From contig BJOX01000148.1 of the NCBI GenBank assembly GCA_009731375.1, positions 484,842 to 548,841 of the forward strand: DNA of 64,000 nt, given 5' to 3'. The notes beneath the pieces were generated by a model. It did no database searches. It was given only the letters and a program-made list of their open reading frames with translations, and was not told where the DNA came from. The first letter of the stretch is position 1. Every line of letters starts with the position of its first letter. This document shows positions 49,976 through 62,847 of the stretch, piece by piece. This DNA comes from Paulinella micropora (Eukaryota > Cercozoa > Imbricatea > Euglyphida). Made by a program: the position numbers and the translations under genes.

Positions 49976-50089
49976 AAGCTCTTATCGTGAGTTTATCAAC
50001 TGGTGGCTCCCGCGTTATCACATCAATCACGTGGTGATAACATCAATCACGTGGTGATCGACGGAGAAGGATAAGATCCAAATCTGACC

Positions 50090-50290
50090 ATTGTGCTATG
50101 GTGTACGCGAGGCAGGAAGAGTTGATAGCTCATACTTGCAGAGTGTCTAGCCCCAGACTCCTTCTTGAGTTGACATGGCTTCTTAGGAATTCATGCAAAT
50201 ATTTGCGTTAGGGGAGTGTCCTGAATGCCGAAATCCCCTATTTTTGGCAGTACCTTGGATCGTGCGTTCGCTGACAGGAAAAGGAAAAAC
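50090..50290 (+). repeat. Dispersed element F, copy 1
   Basis: Shares with 57945-58090 the stretches GAGTTG.TAGCTCAT, TGGCTAGCCCCAGACTC-type sequence, CGCAAATATTTGCGTTAGGG and TTGGCAGTAC. No simple-repeat tail is visible and the boundaries are approximate. Sequence at about 50310-50350 is similar to 61150-61190. Confidence 0.6.
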
Positions 50291-50394
50291 TGAAGGAAGC
50301 ACCAAGGTGTAGGCGAATTTTTCAACATTTGGGTCGGTTGGACTTCGCATTCTCTGTACATGTGTATATGTATGTTTATTACGAGTATTATTAT

Positions 50395-50539
50395 TACATT
50401 TCTTCTTCTTCTTCTTCTTCTTCTTCTTCTTCTTCTTCTTCTTCTTCTTCTTCTTCTCTTCTTCTTCTTCTTCTTCTTCTTCTTCTTCTTCTTCTTCTTC
50501 TTCTTCTTCTTCTTCTTCTTCTTCTTCTTCTTCTTCTTG

Positions 50540-50616
<77 letters not shown>

Positions 50617-50697
50617 CTTCTTCTTCTTCTTCTTCTTCTTCTTCTTCTTCTTCTTCTTCTTCTTCTTCTTCTTCTTCTTCTTCTTCTTCTCATATTA

Positions 50698-50766
<69 letters not shown>
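50395..50766. repeat. (CTT)n, (ACT)n and (ATT)n trinucleotide tract
   Basis: About 300 bases of CTT with an ACT block in the middle, then (ATT)n ending at a SINE. Confidence 0.95.
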
Positions 50767-50767
<1 letters not shown>

Positions 50768-50868
50768 GGACACCGTGATAGCCCAGTGGTCAAGTTCTAC
50801 CATCTGGGCCCTGTCGCCAGTTCGATTCCCGTCGGTGCCACCAGTATTTTCATTGAACATACCGGTCT
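50768..50868 (+). mobile_element. tRNA-derived SINE, copy 5, cut by gap
   Basis: Head with A and B boxes. The rest is lost in the N gap 50869-51363. Confidence 0.85.
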
Positions 50869-51363
50869 NNNNNNNNNNNNNNNNNNNNNNNNNNNNNNNN
50901 NNNNNNNNNNNNNNNNNNNNNNNNNNNNNNNNNNNNNNNNNNNNNNNNNNNNNNNNNNNNNNNNNNNNNNNNNNNNNNNNNNNNNNNNNNNNNNNNNNNN
51001 NNNNNNNNNNNNNNNNNNNNNNNNNNNNNNNNNNNNNNNNNNNNNNNNNNNNNNNNNNNNNNNNNNNNNNNNNNNNNNNNNNNNNNNNNNNNNNNNNNNN
51101 NNNNNNNNNNNNNNNNNNNNNNNNNNNNNNNNNNNNNNNNNNNNNNNNNNNNNNNNNNNNNNNNNNNNNNNNNNNNNNNNNNNNNNNNNNNNNNNNNNNN
51201 NNNNNNNNNNNNNNNNNNNNNNNNNNNNNNNNNNNNNNNNNNNNNNNNNNNNNNNNNNNNNNNNNNNNNNNNNNNNNNNNNNNNNNNNNNNNNNNNNNNN
51301 NNNNNNNNNNNNNNNNNNNNNNNNNNNNNNNNNNNNNNNNNNNNNNNNNNNNNNNNNNNNNNN
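50869..51363. other. Sequence gap (495 N)
   Basis: Unresolved; by context it hides the rest of a SINE and the start of an element D. Confidence 0.98.
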
Positions 51364-51562
51364 GACGTCTTGCAAGAGGTTGCTGGGACTGCGGAATAAC
51401 CTCGGCTTAGTGCAGTCTTGCCCTCAGGAGCTCCATCGGTGGCCCCGATCATCAGGCGAGAGACTGACACGGGGGGGTGGAGGACCTCGAACAAGGGTAT
51501 TGGAGGCTTATGTCCGTTGAGGATATGCCATTAGCTGCATCAGTACGCCTCAGATATAGTAT
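51364..51562 (+). repeat. Dispersed element D, 3' part after gap
   Basis: Matches 57590-57785 almost base for base and ends CTGCATCAGTACGCCTCAGATATAGT(ATT)n. Confidence 0.8.
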
Positions 51563-51565
51563 TAC

Positions 51566-51596
<31 letters not shown>

Positions 51597-51613
51597 GCTA
51601 TTTTTGTTGTTGC

Positions 51614-51657
<44 letters not shown>

Positions 51658-51687
51658 GTAATAATAATAATAATAATAATAACATAT

Positions 51688-51719
<32 letters not shown>

Positions 51720-51775
51720 TTTATTACTATTATTATTATTATTATTATTATTATTATCATTATTATTATTATTAT
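51563..51775. repeat. (ATT)n/(AAT)n tracts
   Basis: Alternating ATT and AAT blocks, i.e. short inverted arms. Confidence 0.95.
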
Positions 51776-51901
51776 CGGGCCCTGTCGCCAGTTCGATTCC
51801 CGCCGGTGCCACCAGTATTTTCATTGAACATACCGGTCTATTTCTGGACCAGTATTTTCATTGAACATACCGGCCCGTCTGGAAGTGTTGGAACTGCCCT
51901 T
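51776..51901 (+). mobile_element. tRNA-derived SINE, copy 6 (5'-truncated, cut by gap)
   Basis: Starts at CGGGCCCTGTCGCC, so the A box is missing. The B box and two internal units are present, then N. Confidence 0.8.
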
Positions 51902-52381
51902 NNNNNNNNNNNNNNNNNNNNNNNNNNNNNNNNNNNNNNNNNNNNNNNNNNNNNNNNNNNNNNNNNNNNNNNNNNNNNNNNNNNNNNNNNNNNNNNNNNN
52001 NNNNNNNNNNNNNNNNNNNNNNNNNNNNNNNNNNNNNNNNNNNNNNNNNNNNNNNNNNNNNNNNNNNNNNNNNNNNNNNNNNNNNNNNNNNNNNNNNNNN
52101 NNNNNNNNNNNNNNNNNNNNNNNNNNNNNNNNNNNNNNNNNNNNNNNNNNNNNNNNNNNNNNNNNNNNNNNNNNNNNNNNNNNNNNNNNNNNNNNNNNNN
52201 NNNNNNNNNNNNNNNNNNNNNNNNNNNNNNNNNNNNNNNNNNNNNNNNNNNNNNNNNNNNNNNNNNNNNNNNNNNNNNNNNNNNNNNNNNNNNNNNNNNN
52301 NNNNNNNNNNNNNNNNNNNNNNNNNNNNNNNNNNNNNNNNNNNNNNNNNNNNNNNNNNNNNNNNNNNNNNNNNNNNNNNNN
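51902..52381. other. Sequence gap (480 N)
   Basis: Unresolved bases between two SINE fragments. Confidence 0.98.
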
Positions 52382-52537
52382 GTATTTTCATTGAACATAC
52401 CGGTCCGTCTGGAAGTGTTGGAACTGCCCGTGCGGGGGTGTCATTAGAGCCTATCGTCAATTCTTCGTACTCCCCTCACGGGTGAGACGATGGAGGCGCA
52501 TGTGCAGATTTGCATCAGCCATTGACAGAGAAGCACT
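52382..52537 (+). mobile_element. tRNA-derived SINE, 3' fragment
   Basis: The 3' half from the internal unit to AGAAGCACT(ATT)n. With a variant GTGCGGGGG it is probably a different copy from the one before the gap. Confidence 0.8.
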
Positions 52538-52568
52538 ATTATTATTATTATTATTATTATTATTACTA

Positions 52569-52614
<46 letters not shown>

Positions 52615-52682
52615 TTATCATTACCATCATCATCATCATCATCATCATATTATCATTATTATCATTATTATTATTATTATTA
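52538..52682. repeat. (ATT)n, (ACT)n and (ATC)n tract
   Basis: Trinucleotide blocks between a SINE tail and element E. Confidence 0.95.
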
Positions 52683-52858
52683 GGGAGTACATAGGCCATC
52701 GGTCCCTTTCCATGGGCTGATTGGTATAAAGCTCCTAGAGTAATGTTCTATGCCGTCACTTCCTTTATTCCACCGATTGGTGTGGAGACTTTCCTTATGG
52801 AATGGAGGACTGGATGCACATGGCCTTTTGGCTCAGCAATTGGCAGACGATACATACA
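52683..52858 (+). repeat. Dispersed element E, copy 2
   Basis: Full copy from GGGAGTACATAGGCCAT to GGCAGACGATACATAC, then (ATT)n. Confidence 0.85.
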
Positions 52859-53128
<270 letters not shown>

Positions 53129-53139
53129 TCTGGAGGGGT

Positions 53140-56100
53140 GCACAAGATGGCACTCCACGGGAAGAGGAGGTGGTTGGGCCTTTCCCCACGAAGGTGACCG
53201 CTTGGGGAGGGCGGTCACCGCGGTCCGGAAGGAGGAAGCTGCGACGGGATATCGCGTCTTGCCTCTGCATGAAGAATGTGTTGATGATGTGCAGGTGGTG
53301 TCTTCGGCATTGGCTGACGATGCACCTGAGTGTGTGTCTGAGTGTGCTGATGTGCAGGTGGTGCCCCTGCATTCGGCGGCCAGTGCAGTGGGGGACCAAC
53401 CTGCGCAAGCACCTACAGAGGGGGGCAGCACGAGGGCGGAAGCCAAGCGCGGCCGTCGGGTCCGGAAACGAGCCAAGAAGCACCGCTCCAAGCAGTTCGA
53501 TACCGGCTTCAAGCTACTCGTCGCGAGTCACAACTGGCAGGGTAAAACGGGATACGACAACGTAGGCACGGCGGAATGGGCATCATTCTACAAGCACGAG
53601 GGCTGGCTAGTCATCGGGGCTCAGGAGCACCGCATGGGCAAGAAGCAACTTTCCAAATGCAGCCTGGATGGATTCCGGATTTTTGGAAAACCTGCGGAGG
53701 TCAGCGAGAAAAATCGCTGCAAGGGTGGGGTTCTATTCGCGGTGGCTAACTTCCTTGGTCCGTATTGCAACCTGGTGTCAGCCCCCGTCGACCACCGGCA
53801 GCAAGTGTGGCTGCGTATCGCCTCGGGTGTTACCGGCGCTCAGGATATCTATGTGGGCAACGGCTACTTTCCCCAGGAAACGCAGGAAGAAGAGTCGTCA
53901 GAGGCGTATGCGGCCTGGCAGGCAGCTATAGCTTTTTTTGGAGCCAAAGGTCTTGTGGTCACGGTGGCGGATGCCAACGCGAAGCTCGGGCCGGCATGCA
54001 GCCGAAAAGAGGAGGGCATCGTCGGTCAGCACGGGGAGGTCGATGATAAGGGAGCACCGGTACGTTCGGAGAACGGCAAGAGACTCGCGGCTGTCCTCGT
54101 CGCTACGGGCCTGCGAAATCTGAGCGGCTTCTCGTGCCCAGTGGAAGGGTCCTACTGGTGGTCCCGGCGTGAGCAGCGCGGCATGGGCACAGGCAAGCAC
54201 CTCCTCGATTACATCTGCGCGTCGCCTGGCTTGGCATCTGGAGCAAAGTTCGGAGTATGCGAAGATGATCTTGATACGGACCACAAGGCAGTATGGGCCG
54301 AACTGACGTGGAGCGGCCAGCGCCGGCCAAAGCGGGCTGCGAAACCTTACAGGTCCTTTCGTGTTGATAAGCTTATTGGTGCTGGTGTCTCGGGTAATGA
54401 TCACGCTGCGAAGCAAGCGCTGGATTATCTACGCGACAAGTTCGATGACGTATTCCAGCATTGCCTACAGAAGCTTGGAGTGCATCAGCTGCCTGAGCTT
54501 GACCTATCGGGTGGTGCCGACAGCCAACGGGTGGTAGATGACGTCACCGAGCGAGTGGCGCAGTCCTTCCGAATGGCGGCGCACCGGGTCCTTGGCTCCA
54601 GATGTATACGACCCCGTTTCACCAACAATTGGTTCGACGGGGAGCTAAAGGAGCTCATTCAGCAGCGCCGGGAGGCCTACGCAGCATACAGGAGGGATGA
54701 ATCGAATGCGGAAGCCCGTCTGAATTGGCTACGGCTCCGCAAGCAAATTCGGAAGGCAACTCGGGCCAAGAAGTCCGCCTCCTTCAAGCAAGTGCAGGAA
54801 GAAGCGGTCAAATGTCAACGCGAGCAATCCTCAAAGCGCTTTTGGCTACTCGCGAAGCGGCTTGGCGGGGCACGCAGAACGAAGGTCTCCGCGCCGGTGC
54901 AAAGGGAGGATGGCTCACTGGCGTGTACGCTGCCGGAAAAGGTCGCTCGGTGGGAGGAATTTCGGAAAAATTCGGTGAAGCCACGGGAAAATCCGGCAAG
55001 TGCGGCTGTTGTGGTGGAGTGCTGTGCAGAAGCAGGCTCGCTGGAGTGGGAGGAAGCCGAAGCTAAGCGGCAGTTCCACTGGAACGATCGCTTCAGAGAT
55101 GAGGTGGCCCGGGCTATGAAGGAGCACGAAGTAGGTGAAGACACTTGCGAAGAGCTGGACAAGCCGTTCACGCAAGAGGAGGTCCTTGCAAGGCAACGTG
55201 CCCTGAATAACCACAAAGCTTGTGGCGAGGACAAAGTGAAGAACGAGATGCTCAAGTATGGCGGCGCCTACATCAATGGCTACTTAACGCAGTACTTCAA
55301 CTGGATTCGAGAAGCCGAGAGGACTCCAAAAGCTTGGGGCAAGGGAATCATCGTCAATATCCCCAAGGGTGGGGATCCTACGGATCCTGACAACTGGAGG
55401 GATATCTCGATTATTAGTTGCCTTGGTAAGCTGTATCTGTCCTTATTAGCTACTCGTCTAACGCTCTTCGTGGATGGCCCGGATAAGCTACGTCCAGAGC
55501 AGGGAGGCTTCCGCCCGGGGCGTCGCACTACGGATCAGGTCTTTACCCTTTGGCAGAGGTTGAAGGGGCGTCAGCAGCAGAAGCGGGAGTCGTATGTCCT
55601 GTTCGTCGATCTACGCAAGGCTTTCCCGTCTGTTTGGAGAGATGGCCTATTTGAGAGGCTCTGGAAGCTGGGTGTAAGGGGCAAGTTCTGGCGCACGCTA
55701 CGCAGGTGCTACGAGCAGACTTCGTCGCAAGTGCTAGTTGATGGAGCACTCACCCCCGAAGTACTGGAGGGTGTAGGCGTCCAACAGGGGTCCCCTCTCT
55801 CTCCCACACTCTTCAACGTCTTTATGGATGAGCTGTGTGATCGGCTGGCGAGTGCCCTCAAGATCACGGATGTGAAGCGGCTGAACGACATCAAGGCACT
55901 TCTATACGCGGACGACGTGGCCCTCATCGCTCACAGTCGCACCGAGCTCCAGAAGATGGTCAATGTTGTGGCCAAGTTCGCGGAAGATTACCGGCTGGAA
56001 GTCAACTTGAAGCCCGGCAAGACGGAAATCATGCCCATTTACACGTCGAGCAAGGCGAAACGACCAAGTATCAGGGAGCGAGGTGAGCCCGTGGTGTGGT

Positions 56101-57180
56101 TTCGCGGCCAGAAGCTTTGTGTCACCAGTCAGTACAAGTACCTGGGAGTGGTTATCACCGACGACCTGAAGTGGAAGGAGCAGGCCCTGCGGGCTACGCG
56201 TGTCACTGAAGTCGCCACCGCAGGTTGGTACTCTTTGTGGTGTGCAGGTGAGATACAAGCTAGGTATCGTCTCATGTGCTGGAATCAACTTGTGGGGGCC
56301 AAGCTGAAGTACGCCTTCGATGTCTGGCGTGCCCCCGTATCGCAGCTCACCAAGCTGGAGGCAGCAATGCTGCGCCCCATGAGGATGATTCTCGGCATCA
56401 GCCCTAAGACAAGCAAGTGGATTACACTCTTTCTGGCGCGCTCTTTGAGTGCGGAGCGTTTGCGGCGGGCGGCGCAACTGAAGTTCTATGGACGGCTGCG
56501 TGTTCTACCGGAGAAGCGATTTCCTGTCATCGCATCTCAAGTCAAATCCGACTGGACTGCGGAGGCCGAAGGCGCTATCAGGGACTCAATGGATCTACAA
56601 CAAGGGCTTCAGGAGCTCCTAAATAGCTCAGAGAAGGACCTCGAGGGTTGGTGTTCGACTGTGGACAAGTGGGCCCTTCAGCAGGACGTCAAGATGGTGC
56701 AGCAACTGATGTGGGACAAGCGAGAGGCAGGCAGCGATCTTACTGATGGCCTGCGAGTCATCCTAAGACAAGTCTTTGGAACTAAGGAGTTCCCAAGATG
56801 GGTAGCCCTTGATGATGCGCATTATAATCTGCTTCGGAGAAGGTTGCTCAGCTGCAACAACCGCCTTCGGTTGTACCGCAGCAAGTTGGTCAGTGGCATG
56901 TCCCCTCGCTGCTTCTGTTGTCATGATGATGTCAATGAGTCCCTTGCGTACTTCTTATGGGATTGCCCCATGCATGAGGCGAGACGTAAGCAGCTGTTGC
57001 TGAGTATGCAGAGGCTCGGTGGCATGGCTGTGGGGGGTGCTGAGGGGGATGGAGGGAGTGAGGAGGGTGGTGAGGTCGTAGGCGGTGAGGTTGTGGTGGA
57101 GAATGTGTTGCTTGGGTGGGAGCGGGAGGGCTCTGTGCGGCAGGGTTGCCTATCATTATTACTATTATTATTATTATTAT
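53140..57180 (+). mobile_element. LINE non-LTR retrotransposon, copy 2, two internal deletions
   Basis: The first ~80 bases equal the 5' leader start of copy 1 (34362-34442), then the sequence jumps to the equivalent of 35985, so 1542 bases are missing. At the other end it follows copy 1 to CAGGGTTG (39909) and then jumps to CCTAT(ATT)n, so about 550 bases are missing. The first junction shares only a base or two with the lost ends. Outside the deletions the copies differ at very few positions. Confidence 0.85.
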
Positions 57181-57194
57181 TAGGGAGTACATAG
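53219..57194 (+). CDS. LINE ORF: endonuclease and reverse transcriptase, intact frame
   Basis: One open frame covers the complete endonuclease (SHN, GAQEH, VADANAKLG, TDHKAVW), the complete reverse transcriptase (FVDLRKAFPSV, GVQQGSPLSP, YADD, YKYLGVVITDD) and the zinc motif CFCCHDD, without the frameshift of copy 1. The N-terminal domain and C-terminal tail are removed by deletions, and the frame ends in translated (ATT)n. The natural start codon is lost; the frame merely continues upstream through repeat. Changes from copy 1 are mostly conservative (e.g. HFLWDC to YFLWDC, which alters a presumed zinc ligand). Confidence 0.75.
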
Positions 57195-57352
57195 GCCATT
57201 GGTCCTTTTCAATGGGCTGATTGGTATAAAGCTCTTAGAGTAACGTTCTATGCCGTCACTTCCTTTCCCACTGATTGGTGTGGAGACTTTCCTTATGGAA
57301 TGGAGGAATGGATGCACATGGCCTTTTGGCTCAGCAATTGGCCGGAGATACA
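57183..57352 (+). repeat. Dispersed element E, copy 3
   Basis: About 170 bases with a small deletion (TCCTTTCCCACTGATTGG); ends GGCCGGAGATACATT(ATT)n. It follows the tail of LINE copy 2 directly. Confidence 0.8.
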
Positions 57353-57375
57353 TTATTATTATTATTATTATTATT

Positions 57376-57786
57376 CAGCCCAATGGCCTCAAGGCGTTAA
57401 ACTGTGACGCCAACTCATAACCCTTTGGTGGTAGATGCTGGGGAGGAGGGTCGTTGCGCGCGTAAAAGATCTTAAACTCCGCATATGCTGGTTGATAGCC
57501 CAGGACCCAGCAGACACCAGATTGTTATGGGTGGGGTTTCGAGGCAGCTCTAGCAACCGCGCTTGGTGTATGCACTTGCACATTCGGTGACGTCTTGCAA
57601 GAGGTTGCTGGGACTGCGGAATAACCTCGGCTTAGTGCAGTCTTGCCCTCAGGAGCTCCATCGGTGGCCCCGATCATCAGGCGAGAGACTGACACGGGGG
57701 GGTGGAGGACCTCGAACAAGGGTATTGGAGGCTTTTGTCCGTTGAGGATATGCCATTAGCTGCATCAGTACGCCTCAGATATAGTA
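57376..57786 (+). repeat. Dispersed element D, full copy
   Basis: About 410 bases, from CAGCCCAATGGCCTCAAGG to the shared tail TATTGGAGGCTTTTGTCCG...CTGCATCAGTACGCCTCAG and (ATT)n. (ATT)n also precedes it. The head has some tRNA-like sequence (ATGGCCTCAAGGCGTTAAAC) but no convincing B box. Other copies: 51364-51562, 59844-60286 and 60287-60701. Confidence 0.8.
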
Positions 57787-57944
57787 TTATTATTATTATT
57801 ATTATTATTATCTCTGAAAGGTGTTGGTGAAGGGGGTGGGGGATTGGGGGGGAGGGGGAAAATGAAAATTGTGTACCCCACCCCCAGCCCCACCCACCCA
57901 CCCCCCACCATTTCGGCACCATCCCTCTAAATCATGGTTTGTGG

Positions 57945-58090
57945 GAACCAGGAGGAGTTGGGAGCTCATATTGGCATAGTGGCTAGCCCCAGACTCGATG
58001 TTGATGCTGGTATAATTTTTGGAATTCACGCAAATATTTGCGTTAGGGAAGTGTCCCGAATGCCAAATTTCCTTGTTTTTTGGCAGTACT
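57945..58090 (+). repeat. Dispersed element F, copy 2
   Basis: Similar to 50110-50270 (see there). Its end abuts the tandem repeat at 58091. Confidence 0.6.
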
Positions 58091-58780
58091 TGCCGGTGTC
58101 TCCGGCAATTGAACGTACCCTGTCGACGGGGCAGGGGGGGTCCGGAGGGCCCTGCCCCCGGGAACCCCAGCCCTGTGATTGTACGTACCCGTTCTGGTCG
58201 CGGGTGGCACCCACACCTGAAAATTGAGGTTGCTTTGCCACCAGGCGCCCTTTGCGGCACCTCCGGCAATTCAACGTACCCTGTCGAAGGGAAAGGGGGG
58301 GTCCGGGGGAGCCCTGCGATTGTAGGTACCCGTTCTGGTCGCGGGTGGCACCCACACCTGAAAATTGAGGTTTTTGCCACCAGGCGCCCTTTGCGGCACC
58401 TCCGGCAATTCAACGTACCCTGTCGAAGGGAAAGGGGGGGTCCCTGCGATTGTACGTACCCGTTCTGGTCGCGGGTGGCACCCACACCTGAAAATTGAGG
58501 TTTTCGCCACCAGGCGCCCTTTGCGGCACCTCCGGCAATTCAACGTACCCTGTCGAAGGGAAAGGGGGCGGGAGGTCCGGGGGGCCCTCCAAAAAGTGAT
58601 AAGAAGTGATGTTTGGTGTACCCCACCTCTCGGCGCGCTCTCTTCGGAGATAAAAAAGTTTTGGTGGCGGGTGGCACAAAAGCCAGAGATTTTAGGTTTT
58701 TGTGCCACCAGAGCTTACACTTGCGTTCTGCTGGTACCTCCGGCAATTGAACGTACCCTGTCGACGGGAAAGGGGGGTCT
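58091..58780. repeat. GC-rich tandem repeat, unit about 110-150 bases
   Basis: Five imperfect units built from TCCGGCAATTCAACGTACCC, GTCGAAGGGAAAGGGGGG, GTACCCGTTCTGGTCGCGGG, TGGCACCCACACCTGAAAAT and CACCAGGCGCCCTTTGCGGC. The middle three units are almost identical; the outer ones differ more. Confidence 0.8.
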
Positions 58781-58875
58781 GGGGGGCTCTCCCCCGGGAA
58801 CCCAAGCCCGAGGGGGGGAAGGGGGTGCGCGGAGCGCACCGCAAACCTTCCTTTCAGGTGTTGGCACAGCCCCTA

Positions 58876-58923
<48 letters not shown>

Positions 58924-58925
58924 TG

Positions 58926-59098
58926 GGGAGTACATAGGCCATTGGTCCTTTTCAATGGGCTGATTGGTATAAAGCTCCTAGAGTAATGTTCTATGCCGTC
59001 ACTTCCTTTATTCCACCGATTGGTGTGGAGACTTTCCTTATGGAATGGAGGACTGGATGCACATGGCCTTTTGGCTCAGCAATTGGCAGGAGATACAT
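58926..59098 (+). repeat. Dispersed element E, copy 4
   Basis: Full copy with (ATT)n before and a short (ATT)3 after, directly followed by a SINE. Confidence 0.85.
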
Positions 59099-59108
59099 TA
59101 TTATTATT

Positions 59109-59374
59109 GGACACCGTGATAGCCCAGTGGTCAAGTTCTACCATATGGGCCCTGTCGCCAGTTCGATTCCAATCGGTGCCACCAGTATTTTCATTGAACA
59201 TACCGATCCGTCTGGACCAGTATTTTCATTGAACATACCGGCCCGTCTGGAAGTGTTGGAACTGCCCTTGCGGGGGTGTCATTAGAGCTTATCGTCAATT
59301 CTTCGTACTCCCCTCACGGGTGAGACGATGGAGGCGCATGTGCAGAAATGCATCAGCCATTGACAGAGAAGCAC

Positions 59375-59375
<1 letters not shown>
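59109..59375 (+). mobile_element. tRNA-derived SINE, copy 7
   Basis: Full length with both boxes (B box AGTTCGATTCC) and two internal units; (ATT)n follows. Confidence 0.9.
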
Positions 59376-59402
<27 letters not shown>

Positions 59403-59412
<10 letters not shown>

Positions 59413-59554
59413 TGATTGGTATAAAGCTCCTAGCTGATTGGTATAAAGCTCCTAGAGTAATGTTCTATGCCGTCACTTCCTTTATTCCACCGATTGGTGT
59501 GGAGACTTTCCTTATGGAATGGAGGACTGGATGCACATGGCCTTTTGGCTCAGC
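59403..59554 (+). repeat. Dispersed element E, copy 5, cut by gap
   Basis: 5'-truncated; it opens with a short tandem duplication (CTGATTGGTATAAAGCTCCTAG twice) and runs into N (59555-59654). Confidence 0.8.
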
Positions 59555-59654
59555 NNNNNNNNNNNNNNNNNNNNNNNNNNNNNNNNNNNNNNNNNNNNNN
59601 NNNNNNNNNNNNNNNNNNNNNNNNNNNNNNNNNNNNNNNNNNNNNNNNNNNNNN

Positions 59655-59806
59655 TTTTCATTGAACATACCGGCCCGTCTGGAAGTGTTGGAACTGCCCT
59701 TGCGGGGGTGTCATTAGAGCTTATCGTCAATTCTTCGTACTCCCCTCACGGGTGAGACGATGGAGGCGCATGTGCAGAAATGCATCAGCCATTGACAGAG
59801 AAGCAC

Positions 59807-59807
<1 letters not shown>
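59655..59807 (+). mobile_element. tRNA-derived SINE, 3' fragment after gap
   Basis: 3' half from the second internal unit to AGAAGCACT(ATT)n. Confidence 0.8.
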
Positions 59808-59843
<36 letters not shown>

Positions 59844-59846
<3 letters not shown>

Positions 59847-60698
59847 CCCAATGGCCTTACGGCGTTAAACTGTGATGCCAACTCAAAACCATTTGGTGGA
59901 TGATGCTGGGGAGGAGGGTCGTTGGGCGCCTGTCGAAGATCTTAAACTCCGCTATGCCGGTTGATAGCCCGTGGACCCAGCGGATACCAAATTGTTATGG
60001 GTGGGGTTTTGAGGTAGTTCTAGCAACCATGCTTGGTGTACGCACTTGCACATGCGGCAACGTTTTGCAAGAGGTTGTTGGGACTGCGGAATAACCTCGG
60101 CTTACTGTAGTCTTGCCCTCAGGAGCTCCATCGGTGGCCCCTATAATCAGTTGAGAGACTGACTAGGTGGGGATGGAGCACCTCGAACGAGGGCATGAGC
60201 CTCAGCTGCATCAGTATGCCTGAGTGTTGACTGTGGAGGGTAACACCTGATGATAAAAACCTAGTCACGCTTGTTTATCAGAGCTCCAGCCCAATGGCCT
60301 TACGGCGTTAAACTGTGATGCCAACTCAAAACCATTTGGTGGATGATGCTGGGGAGGGTCGTTGGGCGCCTGTCGAAGATCTTAAACTCCGCTATGCCGG
60401 TTGATAGCCCGTGGACCCAGCGGATACCAAATTGTTATGGGTGGTGTTTTGAGGTAGTTATAGCAACCATGCTTGGTGTACGCACTTGCACATGCGGCAA
60501 CGTTTTGCAAGAGGTTGTTGGGACTGCGGAATAACCTCGGCTTAGTGTAGTCTTGCCCTCAGGAGCTCCATCGGTGGCCCCTATAATCAGTCGAGAGACT
60601 GACTAGGTGGGGATGGAGCACCTCGAACAAGGGCATGGAGGCTCATGTCCGGAAACGGATCGTGCCATCAGCTGCATCAGTATGCCTTAGAGGAAGTA

Positions 60699-60701
<3 letters not shown>
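59844..60701 (+). repeat. Dispersed element D, head-to-tail dimer
   Basis: Two nearly identical units, 59844-60286 and 60287-60701. The first ends in a different 3' sequence (TGAGTGTTGACTGTGGAGGG...) without an (ATT)n tail; the second has the usual tail ATGGAGGCTCATGTCCGG...AGAGGAAGTAT(ATT)n. Confidence 0.8.
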
Positions 60702-60729
<28 letters not shown>

Positions 60730-60765
60730 GTTATTGTTATTGTTATTATTATTGTTATTTGATAC

Positions 60766-60849
<84 letters not shown>
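60702..60849. repeat. (ATT)n/(GTT)n tract
   Basis: Trinucleotide repeat between element D and a SINE. Confidence 0.95.
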
Positions 60850-61115
60850 GGACACCGTGATAGCCCAGTGGTCAAGTTCTACCATCTGGGCCCTGTCGCC
60901 AGTTCGATTCCCGTCGGTGCCACCAGTATTTTCATTGAACATACCGATCCGTCTGGACCAGTATTTTCATTGAACATACCGGCCCGTCTGGAAGTGTTGG
61001 AACTGCCCTTGCGGGGGTGTCATTAGAGCTTATCGTCAATTCTTCGTACTCCCCTCACGGGTGAGACGATGGAGGCGCATGTGCAGCAATGCATCAGCCA
61101 TTGACAGAGAAGCAC

Positions 61116-61116
<1 letters not shown>
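60850..61116 (+). mobile_element. tRNA-derived SINE, copy 8
   Basis: Full length, two internal units, (ATT)n on both sides. Confidence 0.9.
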
Positions 61117-61149
<33 letters not shown>

Positions 61150-61378
61150 GTCACTAGTGGCGAATTTTCAAGGTTTGGACTTCGCCTGCTCTATACAAAC
61201 ATACACAGTGTTACCATTACATGTATATACATGCATGTATACTTAGATTGTTATGCAATAAAATGTATTTACATATATACATACATACATACATACATAC
61301 ATATTAATAATTTTATATGAAAATTGACCTTGATTTGAAGGGCAAGGCTGGCGGCAAGCACTAACTTCCTGTCACATA

Positions 61379-61379
<1 letters not shown>
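61117..61379. other. (ATT)n and short unique DNA
   Basis: SINE tail, a patch similar to 50310-50350 (about 61150-61190), short ATAC repeat and about 90 bases of unique AT-rich sequence. No gene is seen. Confidence 0.5.
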
Positions 61380-62775
<1,396 letters not shown>

Positions 62776-62784
62776 CCTGCAACA

Positions 62785-62835
62785 CATACACTCGTAGAAA
62801 GCGTTCAAAAGGACGTTCTCAAACTCAATCTTATC
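62785..62835 (-). repeat. Likely donor-edge copy of exon 63857-63937
   Basis: Frame [15 protein letters not shown] before a GTATGT-like donor resembles the exon end [15 protein letters not shown]. It lies downstream of the exon. Confidence 0.5.
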
Positions 62836-62847
62836 AAGCAAAACATT

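Noticed and set aside
49980-50070. Short minus-strand frame ([14 protein letters not shown]) with direct repeats of ATCAATCACGTGGTGAT
   Set aside because: Too short, with no acceptor or donor and no ladder. It may be a remnant, but nothing supports a gene.
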